From the NCBI RefSeq assembly GCF_014873705.1, contig NZ_JADBDS010000005.1, forward strand, positions 434,001-498,000: 64,000 nucleotides of DNA, written 5' to 3'. The position numbers and the translations under genes are program-made. Source of the stretch: Mycobacterium sp. OAS707 (GTDB taxonomy: Bacteria; Actinomycetota; Actinomycetes; Mycobacteriales; Mycobacteriaceae). The notes under the pieces are model-generated. The model saw only the letters and a program-made list of their open reading frames with translations. It did not search any database and was not told where the DNA came from. This document shows, piece after piece, positions 25,881 through 34,534 of this stretch; the stretch's first letter is position 1; the number at the start of each line of letters is the position of its first letter.

Positions 25881-26594
25881 ATGGGGATCCCCACAGGCTG
25901 TGCGGTTAACGCCGGCAAACCCTCTCCCAGTGGCATCAACGGATTTGGCCAAGCGTTCATCGGTGATGTCGTGGTCCTGCGCCCGCAGCTGTACCGTCGC
26001 GCGCTCGGCATGACCGCAAATCGCCACGATGCCGAAGACCTGGTGCAGGACACGTTGTTTCGGGCCTGCATCGGGTTCGGCAGCTTTGAACCGGGCACCA
26101 ATTTGGCGGCCTGGCTGCATCGAATCATGACCAACTCCTACATCAACGGTTATCGCAAGCTGCAGCGCCAGCCGCCGACCTGCTCCATCGATCTGCTCGG
26201 CGATCACCGGATGGCGGCGGTGACACGCGATCGGAGTCGTTCGGCCGAGGAGCAGGCCATCGACAACCTCACCGACGCCCGCATCGTGGCGACGATGCGC
26301 CGGTTACCGGCGCAGATGGCCGAGGCCGTGTTCTATGCCGACGTGGCCGGGCTGCGCCGACGTCACATCGCCCAGATCACCGGCGCCCCGCCGGGCACGG
26401 TGATGACCCGGCTGCACCGAGGGCGCCACCAGCTTCGCGTGCTGCTGGCCGATGTCGGCGACGAAAGGGGATGGCGGGCCAGGAACCCGTCGACAGCCGC
26501 ACGGCCGCGCACAGCCACGTCGGCGAATATATGTCGCGGCAAGGCGAAAGGACTTGTCGGACAAGAGAAAGGAATAAGAAAGGACGCGAGATGA
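25881..26594 (+). CDS. ECF-type sigma factor (SigH/SigE-like)
   Basis: 237 residues from ATG 25881 with AGGAGG seven bases upstream. Sigma region 2 is at about residues 28-95 (RPQLYRRALGMTANRHDAED, LVQDTLFRACIGF, NLAAWLHRIMTNSYINGYRK). Region 4 is at about 145-195 (RRLPAQMAEAVFYADVAGL, GAPPGTVMTRLHRGRHQL). The layout resembles mycobacterial SigH, but the C-terminus carries about 40 extra Lys/Arg-rich residues. No ZAS-type anti-sigma follows. Instead the next gene, a small membrane protein, overlaps it as ATGA. Confidence 0.85.
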   Translation: MGIPTGCAVNAGKPSPSGINGFGQAFIGDVVVLRPQLYRRALGMTANRHDAEDLVQDTLFRACIGFGSFEPGTNLAAWLHRIMTNSYINGYRKLQRQPPTCSIDLLGDHRMAAVTRDRSRSAEEQAIDNLTDARIVATMRRLPAQMAEAVFYADVAGLRRRHIAQITGAPPGTVMTRLHRGRHQLRVLLADVGDERGWRARNPSTAARPRTATSANICRGKAKGLVGQEKGIRKDAR

Positions 26595-27022
26595 GCACTT
26601 CCATTGAGCAGCATCCCGACATCTTGGCGTTACGCGCCGGCTACGAACGGGCCGCTGAATCGGCCACCGCGCAGGCAACATTCGGCCTGACGCTGCTGAC
26701 AGCGGTGTATGCCGCGCTGTCGCCATGGATCGTTGGGTTCAACATGTCGGAACCTCGACTTGCGGTCAACGATCTGATCGTCGGCCTGACCGTCGCGGTA
26801 TTGGCGCTGGGCTTTGCCTCAGCACTGGACCGCACCCACGGTATCACCTGGACACTGCCGCTGTTTGGGGTGTGGACGATTATCTGTCCCTGGATCCTGC
26901 GGGGCGTGGACCCATCCGCGGGCATGATTTGGTCGAACGTGGTCGCCGGCGCACTGATCACGATATTCGGTCTGGCCGCACCATATCTGGGGATGCGCGG
27001 CCGAAGCCTGGCTGCACGCTAA
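26591..27022 (+). CDS. SPW-repeat membrane protein coupled to the ECF sigma gene
   Basis: 143 residues; ATG 26591 overlaps the sigma stop (ATGA), which decides the start. Four hydrophobic segments are arranged as two repeats, with the signature Ser-Pro-Trp in ALSPWIVGF and a Cys-Pro-Trp variant in IICPWILRG. This is the SPW family of actinobacterial membrane proteins of unknown role. Tight coupling to an ECF sigma gene raises the possibility that it acts as its membrane partner, but it has no cytoplasmic anti-sigma domain beyond about 40 N-terminal residues. An 18-bp hairpin terminates the transcript just downstream. Confidence 0.8.
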   Translation: MSTSIEQHPDILALRAGYERAAESATAQATFGLTLLTAVYAALSPWIVGFNMSEPRLAVNDLIVGLTVAVLALGFASALDRTHGITWTLPLFGVWTIICPWILRGVDPSAGMIWSNVVAGALITIFGLAAPYLGMRGRSLAAR

Positions 27023-27030
27023 GTCAGTAG

Positions 27031-27070
27031 GTGCTGCGTCCGGTCAGGTACTCCTGACCGGACGCAGCAC
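27031..27070 (+). terminator. Strong hairpin after the ECF-SPW operon
   Basis: GTGCTGCGTCCGGTCAGG pairs perfectly over 18 bases with its complement across a TACT loop, nine bases after the SPW stop. No T-run follows, as is usual for mycobacterial hairpin terminators. Confidence 0.75.
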
Positions 27071-27287
27071 CATGAAAGCGCGCCTGTTACGGGTAAGGCG
27101 CCCAACATCGGGGCGGCGCGCACTTCCGGGAGAGATTCAATCCGATCAGCCGCGCGCGGGCGCTGCAGACTCGCCTCGATCAACCGGGCAGCTTTTGGCA
27201 ATCGCTGCCCATCCGTATAAAAGTGTGGTCACCGCGCTGAGGAGGGCGCATCGCCACTGTCCTCGGCGGGCGGGCTGGTGTGAGCGC

Positions 27288-27494
27288 TTACGAGGGCAGC
27301 GCGCGATGCGCTGAGTGTTGGCAATGAGGACATGAACGCGCCGGTCCACTGTGCAACGTGAGGTGACGACACGACTGGCACCGAACCAGATAGAGCCCGC
27401 CCAGCATGCCGACCAACCCGAGATAGAGGGCGGCGGTCGTGAAAAGCCCTACGATCACTAAGAAAAATGCCGTGATGAGCTCCGGCTGCGACAT
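27288..27494 (-). CDS. Small membrane protein with zinc-ribbon-like Cys motif
   Basis: 68 residues from ATG 27494 with GGAGGTGGAGTGG upstream. One or two hydrophobic segments at residues 5-38 (LITAFFLVIVGLFTTAALYL) precede a cytoplasmic tail with CQSC and CPHC pairs about 16 residues apart, the spacing of a small zinc ribbon. No family is recognised with certainty. It lies alone between the ECF-SPW operon and a DMT transporter. Confidence 0.55.
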   Translation of the reverse strand: MSQPELITAFFLVIVGLFTTAALYLGLVGMLGGLYLVRCQSCRHLTLHSGPARSCPHCQHSAHRALPS

Positions 27495-27869
27495 CCACTC
27501 CACCTCCAATCGCGACTATCCATACCCTCATTATCTTACCGCAATCATTGCTGTATAGCACGTAATGTATTGAACGCTGGGCGCCGCGATGCCCTGAGGT
27601 GGTCAGCGCCTTTGCCGCGGCTTGTTCGGCCACCCCTTGGGTGAGAAATCGAGCGGGATTCTATGGGGGCCACGGTCTTGCGGCTGCGATACGATGGCAG
27701 CGGCAACGGGACAAGCTCGGCTGCATCTGTGCTCCGATGCAAGCAGACAAGCGGGTGCAGCCCCGTCGTTGAAACGACAGCGGCGAGCCGGTTTTCGCCG
27801 CTCCACAGCGTCGGCGGATCGCGTGTCGCTGTGCGGTGGCGCCGCAGGGTTCGTCGCTGTCGAATGTCG
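27495..27869. other. Intergenic region, no gene seen
   Basis: About 375 bases. The part near 27515-27540 is AT-richer (CATTATCTTACCGCAATC) and probably holds the promoter of the small zinc-ribbon gene; a GGGTAT on the minus strand (about 27521) has no matching -35. The remaining open frames are Arg-rich shadows. Confidence 0.4.
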
Positions 27870-28802
27870 TTATTTTTCATCCGCCGCAGCGGCTGCCGGC
27901 GCGTCGCTGGCGGGCGAGGCTGGTGGCGTATACATCAGCCGCGCACTTGGGGCGTGAGCCAGACCGATAACCCCGGCCGCGATCAGCAGCACCGCGACGG
28001 CCAGGGCCGATAGCGAACCCGGTGTGGTGGATATCGGCGCGTCGAACGCCAGGAGACCGGCTACCAGAGCGACCATGGGGTTGGCCACGTTGATCGCAGC
28101 CACTTCCGGGGGCAGCGCGCCGCTGGCGAAGGCCAACTGGCCCAGCAGCAGCCCGCACAGCGTGCACAGCGCTAGGGTGTATCCCGGCCAGTCCCGCGCG
28201 GTTGCCGCAACGCCGGCGACGGTGAGGTCGTGAATGGTCATCTTGATGAACACCGCATTCATGGCATGACACACCCCGGCGCCGGCGCCGAGCAACATGC
28301 TCGCCACCCATGAAGTGGCGCGCCGACCGACCGCCACCAGCAGCACCACCAACGCTGCGGTGCAAACCGTTGCCCACAGGACCTGAGCGCGTTTGGGTGC
28401 GCCGATCAACGGTGGCTGGCCTTCGGTGGTCAACAGCACCACCAGCCCGGCGCACACGGCCAGCGCGCTCAACCAGTCCAGGGCCCGGGGCCACCGGCGC
28501 TGCTCGGCAGAGGCCAGCCCGACGGCAAACAGCAGCTGAGCCGACATCAGCGGTTGCACCGTGGCCACCGACCCCATCTTCAGCGCCGCCGCTTGCGCGA
28601 TCCAGCCGCACAGGTTGGCCGCCCAGCCGCGCAGCCAAGTACGGCTGCGCGGCAGTGCATGCAGGAGCCGGCGTAACCCTCTGCGCTCCATCACGATAGA
28701 GGTGTCCCCGCCGGTGGCCAACCGCGCTGCGCGCTGCTGCAGAAACGCCGACAGCGCGAACAGGAAGGCCGCCGTCACACCCACGGCCGACGCCCCGATC
28801 AC
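27870..28802 (-). CDS. DMT-superfamily (EamA-like) transporter
   Basis: 310 residues from GTG 28802, chosen because GGGAAGGG precedes it; a GTG at 28904 would add 34 Arg-rich residues. About ten hydrophobic segments are visible in two repeats: IGASAVGVTAAFLFALSAFL, SAQLLFAVGLASAEQ, ALAVCAGLVVLLTTEG, then GYTLALCTLCGLLLGQLAFA and LSALAVAVLLIAAGVIGLAH. The C-terminal tail is Ala/Pro-rich. This is the drug/metabolite transporter fold, seen in mycobacteria as DMT-family inner-membrane proteins. The substrate is unknown. Confidence 0.75.
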   Translation of the reverse strand: MIGASAVGVTAAFLFALSAFLQQRAARLATGGDTSIVMERRGLRRLLHALPRSRTWLRGWAANLCGWIAQAAALKMGSVATVQPLMSAQLLFAVGLASAEQRRWPRALDWLSALAVCAGLVVLLTTEGQPPLIGAPKRAQVLWATVCTAALVVLLVAVGRRATSWVASMLLGAGAGVCHAMNAVFIKMTIHDLTVAGVAATARDWPGYTLALCTLCGLLLGQLAFASGALPPEVAAINVANPMVALVAGLLAFDAPISTTPGSLSALAVAVLLIAAGVIGLAHAPSARLMYTPPASPASDAPAAAAADEK

Positions 28803-29183
28803 CCCGGCCCTTCCCAGTGCCAGTCGTCGTCGGCCATTGTCAAATCTGGGCGGCGGTCTGGCTGGCCGTCGAGCAGCAGCGATTCGGTCACCCGCAGCCC
28901 CCACCGCCCCCGCGGTTCGATCACCTGAGGGTGTGCGTCGTCGGTGACGGGTGCGAGTGGTGTTGCGTTGCGGGGCTCATCTGGCTGTCGTGCCCGTTCA
29001 AGTGTGGGGATCTGTCACCAAGGAAATACCCCCAGCCACCCGAACTGATACCCGAGGGTGCAGGGTCCAGCCGTCGCGTCCCTACGGGCGGGTTGGCCTG
29101 GCCGCGCGTCGCGTTGCCGCTTGCCGGCCTGTGCTCATAGCGACGACGCAGCGCCCGTGCTGTGGTGGTGCACCATTGAGGTG
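28803..29183. other. Divergent intergenic region
   Basis: About 380 bases between the DMT gene and the EEP gene. The minus strand holds GGGTATCAG near 29050 without a good -35. No gene is supported. Confidence 0.35.
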
Positions 29184-29984
29184 ATGGGCACTTTGACGGT
29201 GATGACACTGAACATTTGGAATGTCCGCCAGTGGGAGCACCGCCGAGACGCGGTGGTGCAGTGGGTCAATGAGGTAGCGCCCGATGTGCTGGCACTACAG
29301 GAAGCCGTGCGCATGGATGGCTTTTGTCAAGCGTCCTGGATTGCCGAACAGACCGGCATGGCGGCGGTTTTTGGCGCGGCGGGCAGCTACTCGGGCGCGG
29401 AATTCGGCAACGCCGTGCTGAGCCGGTTTCCTGTCACCCGGTCGCATTGTCGATCGCTCGAGCAGGCTTCCACCCGTGACGTACCCCGAGCGATCCTTAC
29501 CGTCGAAGTCCAGGCCTACGGGCGAGCGGTCAGTGTGTCCTCGACACATCTGTCCTATCGATTTGACGAGGGCTGGGTCCGCGAACGCCAGGTCCAAGAC
29601 ATCGCCGACGTTGTCGAGCAGTTCTCCAGCAGCGATTTCCCGACGATCGTGTGCGGCGACTTCAACGCCGTTGCGGCCGCCACAGAAGTGCGGTTCCTCA
29701 AGGGTCTGCACGCCCTGGATGGCCGCAGTTGTCACCTATGGGATGCCTTCGAGGTCATGCACCCACACGAGTCCGGTTTCACCTGGAGCAATGTCAACCC
29801 GTACGCCGCCGAGGACCAAAACCCCGACCGGCGAATCGATTACATCTTCGCCGGAGCCCGCACTGGTGGCGGGGCCGGCCGGATCATCGAGGCCCGCCTG
29901 GTCTGCGACCAGCCGCGCCACGGCGTGTGGCCCAGCGATCACTTCGGTGTCGCCGCAGTGCTGTCCTGCCCGGCCCGTTCCTGA
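29184..29984 (+). CDS. Endonuclease/exonuclease/phosphatase (EEP) family hydrolase
   Basis: 266 residues from ATG 29184. EEP fold signatures in order: MTLNIWN near residue 6 (metal/Asn), LALQEA near 36 (metal Glu), the STHLSY His motif near 120, CGDFNA near 156 and terminal SDHFGVAAVL. These residues coordinate Mg2+ for phosphodiester or phosphomonoester cleavage in nucleases, sphingomyelinases and inositol phosphatases. There is no signal peptide, so it is probably cytoplasmic. It is monocistronic, and the substrate cannot be told from the core motifs. Confidence 0.85.
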   Translation: MGTLTVMTLNIWNVRQWEHRRDAVVQWVNEVAPDVLALQEAVRMDGFCQASWIAEQTGMAAVFGAAGSYSGAEFGNAVLSRFPVTRSHCRSLEQASTRDVPRAILTVEVQAYGRAVSVSSTHLSYRFDEGWVRERQVQDIADVVEQFSSSDFPTIVCGDFNAVAAATEVRFLKGLHALDGRSCHLWDAFEVMHPHESGFTWSNVNPYAAEDQNPDRRIDYIFAGARTGGGAGRIIEARLVCDQPRHGVWPSDHFGVAAVLSCPARS

Positions 29985-30077
29985 TCCCCATCGCGCGGCG
30001 TCGCCGCCAACTGTGCCCGCTTCTCGGTGTACTAGCGCGACGTCGGCGATGTCGGTGAAGCTGCCATAGTGAGAGGC

Positions 30078-30734
30078 ATGCAGTTGGAGGCCGCACCCGG
30101 TCCGCACCACATCATTGAGGTCGCCAACCTCAAACCCACTCTGGTGCTGGGCGCGCTGCTGCTGCTCGAAACCGTCGTGGTGCCCACCTTGCTGCTGTAC
30201 GCCTGCAACGCCACCGTGGGCGGATCGTAGGGCCTGATCGCGGTCCTGGCGTGGTGTGCGGTCACCGTGGCCACCCGCCTCACGCTGCGCCACCCGGTGC
30301 CGGTAACGCTTCTGCTGGCGGTGGGCGGTCTGGTGGGCCGCAGCACCGTCGCGTTGGTGTTCTCCAACGTCTACATTTTTGTGCTGCAGCCCATTGCGGG
30401 ATCACTGTTCATGGCCGCCCTGTTCCTGGGCAGCGCCGCTATCGGCAGGCCGGTCACCGCAAGGCTGGCCCGCGACTTCGTCGTTTTGCCCGCGCACCTG
30501 GTCGCCGATCGCAGGGTGCGTCGCATCTTCATCAACGTGTCCCTGATCTGGGGGACCTCCCGTCTGGCCGACGCCGCGATGAGTGTGGGCAGCCTGCGCT
30601 TCGGCCTGGGGGCGGGGCTGCTGTCCCGCGGGGTGGGCAGCACCGCTTTAACGATCGCAACCATTGCGCTGTGTGCAGTATGGGGGTGGCGGCGGATGCG
30701 TCGGATTCCCGGCGTGGCTTTCACGCTCACCTGA
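30078..30734 (+). pseudogene. VC0807-like multi-span membrane protein gene interrupted by an in-frame TAG
   Basis: ATG 30078 (MQLEAAPGPHHIIEVANLKP) opens a frame that stops at TAG 30228-30230 after 50 codons. The same frame then continues without interruption to 30734. The continuous translation gives six hydrophobic segments, including VLGALLLLETVVVPTLLLYA before the stop, IAVLAWCAVTVATRLTLR directly after it, and SNVYIFVLQPIAGSLFMAAL. That is the pattern of mycobacterial VC0807-family proteins (about 220 residues). It is probably a nonsense-inactivated gene, though a base-call error or re-initiation at GTG 30267 is possible. Confidence 0.65.
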
Positions 30735-30790
30735 TCGGTCGGTGCGTCTCGCACGGTTAGCACTCTGGTTGGCGGGCAAATAGATACAGG

Positions 30791-32863
30791 GTGAACGCGG
30801 GAGTGCAGCGGCTGAGCCGGCCGCCGTTACAGCGCGACGTCGCCGTCGGGCTTACTGTCTTCAGCGCCTACGTGGTGGTGGCCGCCTGGTCATCGGCGGG
30901 GCGCCGTGGCGTGGCTGACCGCAATGCGGCCGCGCTGTTCGCCATAGAGCGCTGGGCTCACATTGACCTCGAGAAGATGCTCAATCAGTGGCTGGCGGGG
31001 CACCCGGTACTGACGGTGCTGGCCAATTATGAGTACGCCTACACCTATGTCATCAGCGCATTCGCCCTGTTGGGGTGGCTCTACGTGCGTCATCCCGACG
31101 ATTACTGCCGGGCCCGGGACTCCTTCATCGTGCTCAACGTGCTGGGCATCGCGTGTTTCGCGGTGCTACCGGTCACCCCGCCGCGCATGCTTACCGGCCA
31201 TCAATACCTCGACACGGTTGCCACCGGGGCCACGTTCGGCTCCTGGGGGACACCGCTGGTGTCCTCGGCCAACAAGCTGGCCGCGATGCCGTCGCTGCAT
31301 CTGGCGTGGGCGTTGTGGGTCAGTGTGGTGCTGGCGCGGCTGGCGCGCGGCATCGGTGTGCAGCTGCTCAGCGCCGCGCATGTGGCAGTGACGCTGCTGG
31401 TGATCATCACCACCGCCAACCACTACGTGCTGGATGCGGTGGCCGCTGTCCCGTTCGTGTGGGTCAGCGTCGCCGTCGTCGACGCACAGCGACGCCGACG
31501 CGGCGTGGTGGTGCCAGCCGCCGACGCGTTCTTCTTGCATGTGGAAACCGACACTGCACCCCAACACGTGGGGGGCATGGTGGTGTTGGCGCCCAGCGGT
31601 GGGCGGCCCAGCGTTGAGCAGCTGCGCGGGCTGTTGCGCGAAGCTATCGTGACCATGCCGCGGTTCCGGCAACGGCTGTATCGAGCGTCGCGGTGGCGGC
31701 GCTGGCGCTGGGTCGATGTCGACATCGAGGATATGGATTGGGATTGGCACGTCAGCGGACGTGCCGCTAGCCACAGCAGCCGCAACGACGACCCCGACTC
31801 CGCGGTGGCCAGCTTGAGCCAGGTGGCGGCCGAGGTCGCCATGGAACCGATGCCCCGGGACCGCCCGATGTGGCGGCTCATCCTGGTGCGTGACATCTCG
31901 CCGGGTCGGTGCGGTGTGCTGTTCATCGTGCATCATTGTGTCGCAGACGGTTTGGGCGCCGTCGCCCATGCGCTCACCGTGCTGCGCCCTGCACTGCAGT
32001 TGCCCGCTGACCAGCGTCCCGGCATCGGGGCGTGGCGCGCTGCCGCCGCGACCGTCGTCGGACTGGCTCAACTCGGTGGTGATGGCAAGCCGGCTGCGCG
32101 GCTGCCGGCCGGTTCTGCGTTCCGCCAATTGGCCACCGCGAGTCTGGATTTGCACATTGTGCGTTCGGTCGCCCACGACCGCGGTGTGCGCGTCACCGAT
32201 GTGGTGCTGGCCGTGCTGGCCGCCGCGCTGCAGGCCACCCATCCACGATTTGCCGCAGCGGTCAGCCAGCGGCTTCGGGTGTCGCTGCCCGTGCTGGTGG
32301 CACCGCCGGGTGTGTCGGGCAGCGGCAACGGCACCGCGGCGGTGATGATCGACGTGCCGCTGGACTGCCCAAACACCGCAGCGATGCTGCGCCAGATCAG
32401 CGCCGACACCTCCCGCGTGCTCACGCTATCCCGGATATTGGCGTCCCGTTTCGTGATGAACCGGGCGCTGGGCGCGCTGCCCGCACCACTGCAGGCAGTG
32501 TTCGCGCGCACCGTGTACGGTCCGGCATTCCTGCAAGCGATCGTGTCCAATATGCCGGGCCCGGCCATTGAGCTGTCGTTGGCTGATGTGCCATTGGAAC
32601 AAGTTGTTCCGATCCTGCCGCTGGCCCCCGATGTGCCGGTCGCGGTGGGCGCGCTGAGCTGGGCCCGGCGTCTGTATGTGGGTGTGGTCGTGGACCCCAC
32701 ATTTCTCGACGCAGCCGCGCTCACCGGTGCGATCGCCTCGTCGCTGCACGATCTTGTCGGCGCCGCGGACCACACCGGCCACGACGGGCGGGCAGCCGCA
32801 GCTCTCATGCACATGCCAGCGCACGGCGCCGAGGGCGCGCTGGACATAGCCGGCCCCTCGTGA
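30791..32863 (+). CDS. Bifunctional PAP2-type phosphatase / wax-ester-synthase-DGAT acyltransferase fusion
   Basis: 690 residues from GTG 30791. Residues 1-235 form a PAP2/inositolphosphotransferase-like membrane domain with about six spans and motifs PSLHLAW near 166 and NHYVLDAV near 210, carrying the catalytic His and Asp. Residues about 240-670 form a WS/DGAT acyltransferase with HHCVADG (HHxxxDG) near 381, and the family's later FARTVYGPAF and SNMPGP motifs. PAP2 enzymes dephosphorylate phosphatidate to diacylglycerol, and WS/DGAT acylates diacylglycerol to triacylglycerol. The fusion thus could catalyse the last two steps of storage-lipid synthesis in one membrane-bound protein. Coupling of the two activities is inferred. 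Confidence 0.85.
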   Translation: MNAGVQRLSRPPLQRDVAVGLTVFSAYVVVAAWSSAGRRGVADRNAAALFAIERWAHIDLEKMLNQWLAGHPVLTVLANYEYAYTYVISAFALLGWLYVRHPDDYCRARDSFIVLNVLGIACFAVLPVTPPRMLTGHQYLDTVATGATFGSWGTPLVSSANKLAAMPSLHLAWALWVSVVLARLARGIGVQLLSAAHVAVTLLVIITTANHYVLDAVAAVPFVWVSVAVVDAQRRRRGVVVPAADAFFLHVETDTAPQHVGGMVVLAPSGGRPSVEQLRGLLREAIVTMPRFRQRLYRASRWRRWRWVDVDIEDMDWDWHVSGRAASHSSRNDDPDSAVASLSQVAAEVAMEPMPRDRPMWRLILVRDISPGRCGVLFIVHHCVADGLGAVAHALTVLRPALQLPADQRPGIGAWRAAAATVVGLAQLGGDGKPAARLPAGSAFRQLATASLDLHIVRSVAHDRGVRVTDVVLAVLAAALQATHPRFAAAVSQRLRVSLPVLVAPPGVSGSGNGTAAVMIDVPLDCPNTAAMLRQISADTSRVLTLSRILASRFVMNRALGALPAPLQAVFARTVYGPAFLQAIVSNMPGPAIELSLADVPLEQVVPILPLAPDVPVAVGALSWARRLYVGVVVDPTFLDAAALTGAIASSLHDLVGAADHTGHDGRAAAALMHMPAHGAEGALDIAGPS

Positions 32864-33019
32864 ATCGGACAATTTGGTGTCACCGTAGGTGTCAACAATG
32901 TTGTCGACATCGATTGGGCCGCTGGGTGTTTGAGCTTCGATGCTCAAACGGCGGTCCCCTTGGTCAACATCTGTGCGGCTGTGGCCGGTAACCGGCTAGG
33001 GGTTAGGGCTACGGCAACG

Positions 33020-33943
33020 TTATTGGCGGCGCGGGCTTTCGGCGCGAATGTACACCGGCGCGGGGGCGGGGTCGGGGCGGATTTCCACCTGGTCATCGCG
33101 CTGCGCGACGCGGTAGCGCGGCTGGGCGAACACTGCGGGCCCGTCGATGACTGCTCCGCTGCGCAGATCAAAACGTGACCGGTGCCACGGGCACAGCACC
33201 GTGTCGCCTTGGCGCTCACCATGATCCAGCGGTCCTCCCAAGTGGCTGCAGGTCGCGGCGATGGCGCACACTGTGCCGTCGGCGCATCGCGCAACCAGCA
33301 CCCGGGTGCCGGCGATGTCAACGCCGTGCAGCGCACCGTCATTCAAACGGCTGGCTGGCAGTCTGACGACGTCATCCTCGTCGGCGTCGGATCCGTTGGG
33401 CGGGTTGGGATTGACCCGCAGACCCATCGCGAAGGTCAGCTCGCCGCCCAGATGAGCGGCCAGCCCGGTCACCGCCAGCCCGGCCGCTGCCAGTCCTCTT
33501 CCCAGCCATCGCCGACTTCGCCGGCGCGCCCACAACGATGTGACATTGAGGCCGACACCGCCAACGTTGAGTAATCCGTGCAGTGTCGCGGCTCGCCGCA
33601 CACCGCCCTGCAGCCAACGCCACTCGGCCAGTCCGGTGGCCGCCGCAGCGGCCGCGCCCAGCACGGACACGGTCAGGGCGGCGTCGGCGTGAGCGTCGGT
33701 GTGTTCAGATCTGGTCAGCGCCGCGCAGCCGTCGAGGGCTGCGGCAGTGACCGCGGCACCAATGGGCACGTCGGTGAGCACTGGATGCAGCGGCAGCGAA
33801 AGCCACACGCCGTCAAGGGCATTGGCCATGGCGCGGTTGCGGTGATCGAGCAGCCAACGTAGCCGCGACTGCACCGGTGATGCCGGCTTGTCCAGTGCGG
33901 CCATGGGCCGGTCGGCCACCGCGGCCGAGATCTGCACATTCAT
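33020..33943 (-). CDS. DUF2231 membrane domain fused to a Rieske [2Fe-2S] domain
   Basis: 307 residues. The N-terminal part (about 25-180) has four hydrophobic segments with DUF2231 features (HPVLTDVPIGAAVTAAALDG, GLLNVGGVGLNVTSLWARRR). The C-terminal part (about 200-300) is a Rieske domain with CSHLGGPL near 230 and CPWHRSRFD near 250, giving the Cys-His/Cys-His cluster ligands. This domain pairing is common in actinobacteria and implies a small membrane electron carrier. It converges with the PAP2-acyltransferase gene. The redox partner is unknown. Confidence 0.85.
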   Translation of the reverse strand: MNVQISAAVADRPMAALDKPASPVQSRLRWLLDHRNRAMANALDGVWLSLPLHPVLTDVPIGAAVTAAALDGCAALTRSEHTDAHADAALTVSVLGAAAAAATGLAEWRWLQGGVRRAATLHGLLNVGGVGLNVTSLWARRRSRRWLGRGLAAAGLAVTGLAAHLGGELTFAMGLRVNPNPPNGSDADEDDVVRLPASRLNDGALHGVDIAGTRVLVARCADGTVCAIAATCSHLGGPLDHGERQGDTVLCPWHRSRFDLRSGAVIDGPAVFAQPRYRVAQRDDQVEIRPDPAPAPVYIRAESPRRQ

Positions 33944-34015
33944 CGCGGCACCCCTTTGTTCTGGGCGGGGCCACGGCGCGAGCGGCGTTGGCCGGCGCGC
34001 GTGGCCGTCAACCGG

Positions 34016-34249
34016 CTACTGATGGGATTGTTCGCGCTGCTCAGCGGCTTGGGCCGCGCCGCGCGCCGATTCGGCTTGAGCTTCGTCTTCGGAGGCGTGG
34101 CGCTCGGCGTCACCTTTGTCCTGCTGGGCCTGGCCCTCGCGGGTGAGGCCGTCGCGTCCGGTGACGGTTCCTGCGACTTCTTTGAGCTTGCCCTTCACGT
34201 CTTCGACGACGCCTTCCACACCTTCCTGAGTTGCGTTGTCGTCGGCCAT
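34016..34249 (-). CDS. CsbD-family stress protein
   Basis: 77 residues from ATG 34249 with AGGACGGAG upstream. The N-terminal 45 residues carry the CsbD pattern (GVEGVVEDVKGKLKEVAGTV, then DGLTREGQAQQDKGDAE). The C-terminal 30 residues are Glu/Ala/Gln-rich and probably disordered. In Bacillus, CsbD is controlled by the general-stress sigma factor SigB, which fits the SigF-type sigma genes in this window, although I see no clear SigF-type promoter here. It is divergent from the sugar-porter gene. Confidence 0.8.
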   Translation of the reverse strand: MADDNATQEGVEGVVEDVKGKLKEVAGTVTGRDGLTREGQAQQDKGDAERHASEDEAQAESARGAAQAAEQREQSHQ

Positions 34250-34534
34250 GGTTTCTCCGTCCTGTCGTCGGTACTGATGGTGGACGGGTGAGCACCAATT
34301 GGGGTCGTGTTCGGATGCACCCGCCGCTAACCGACGATTTCCCGGCGATGCGCGCCGCTATACGTGCAGCGGCGAAGCGATGCGACAGCCGGGTGCTGTC
34401 CAACGCTGCAAAACCCCAGCGCCTTTGGCAGACCCGTTCGAGGTATGCGGTAGCGGTGAGTGGGGAATCACTGTGGGTGCAACGGGCGAAAAGCCACACC
34501 GAGCACCACAACGATCAGTGAGGAAAACCACACC

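Noticed and set aside
29040..29060. GGGTATCAG on - as a SigF-type -10 for the DMT gene
   Set aside because: No GTTT/GTAT-like -35 at 15-17 bases, and it lies about 250 bases from the start.
31166..32242. 358-codon open frame on -
   Set aside because: Antisense inside the PAP2-acyltransferase gene; His/Gln/Arg-rich translation with no domain.
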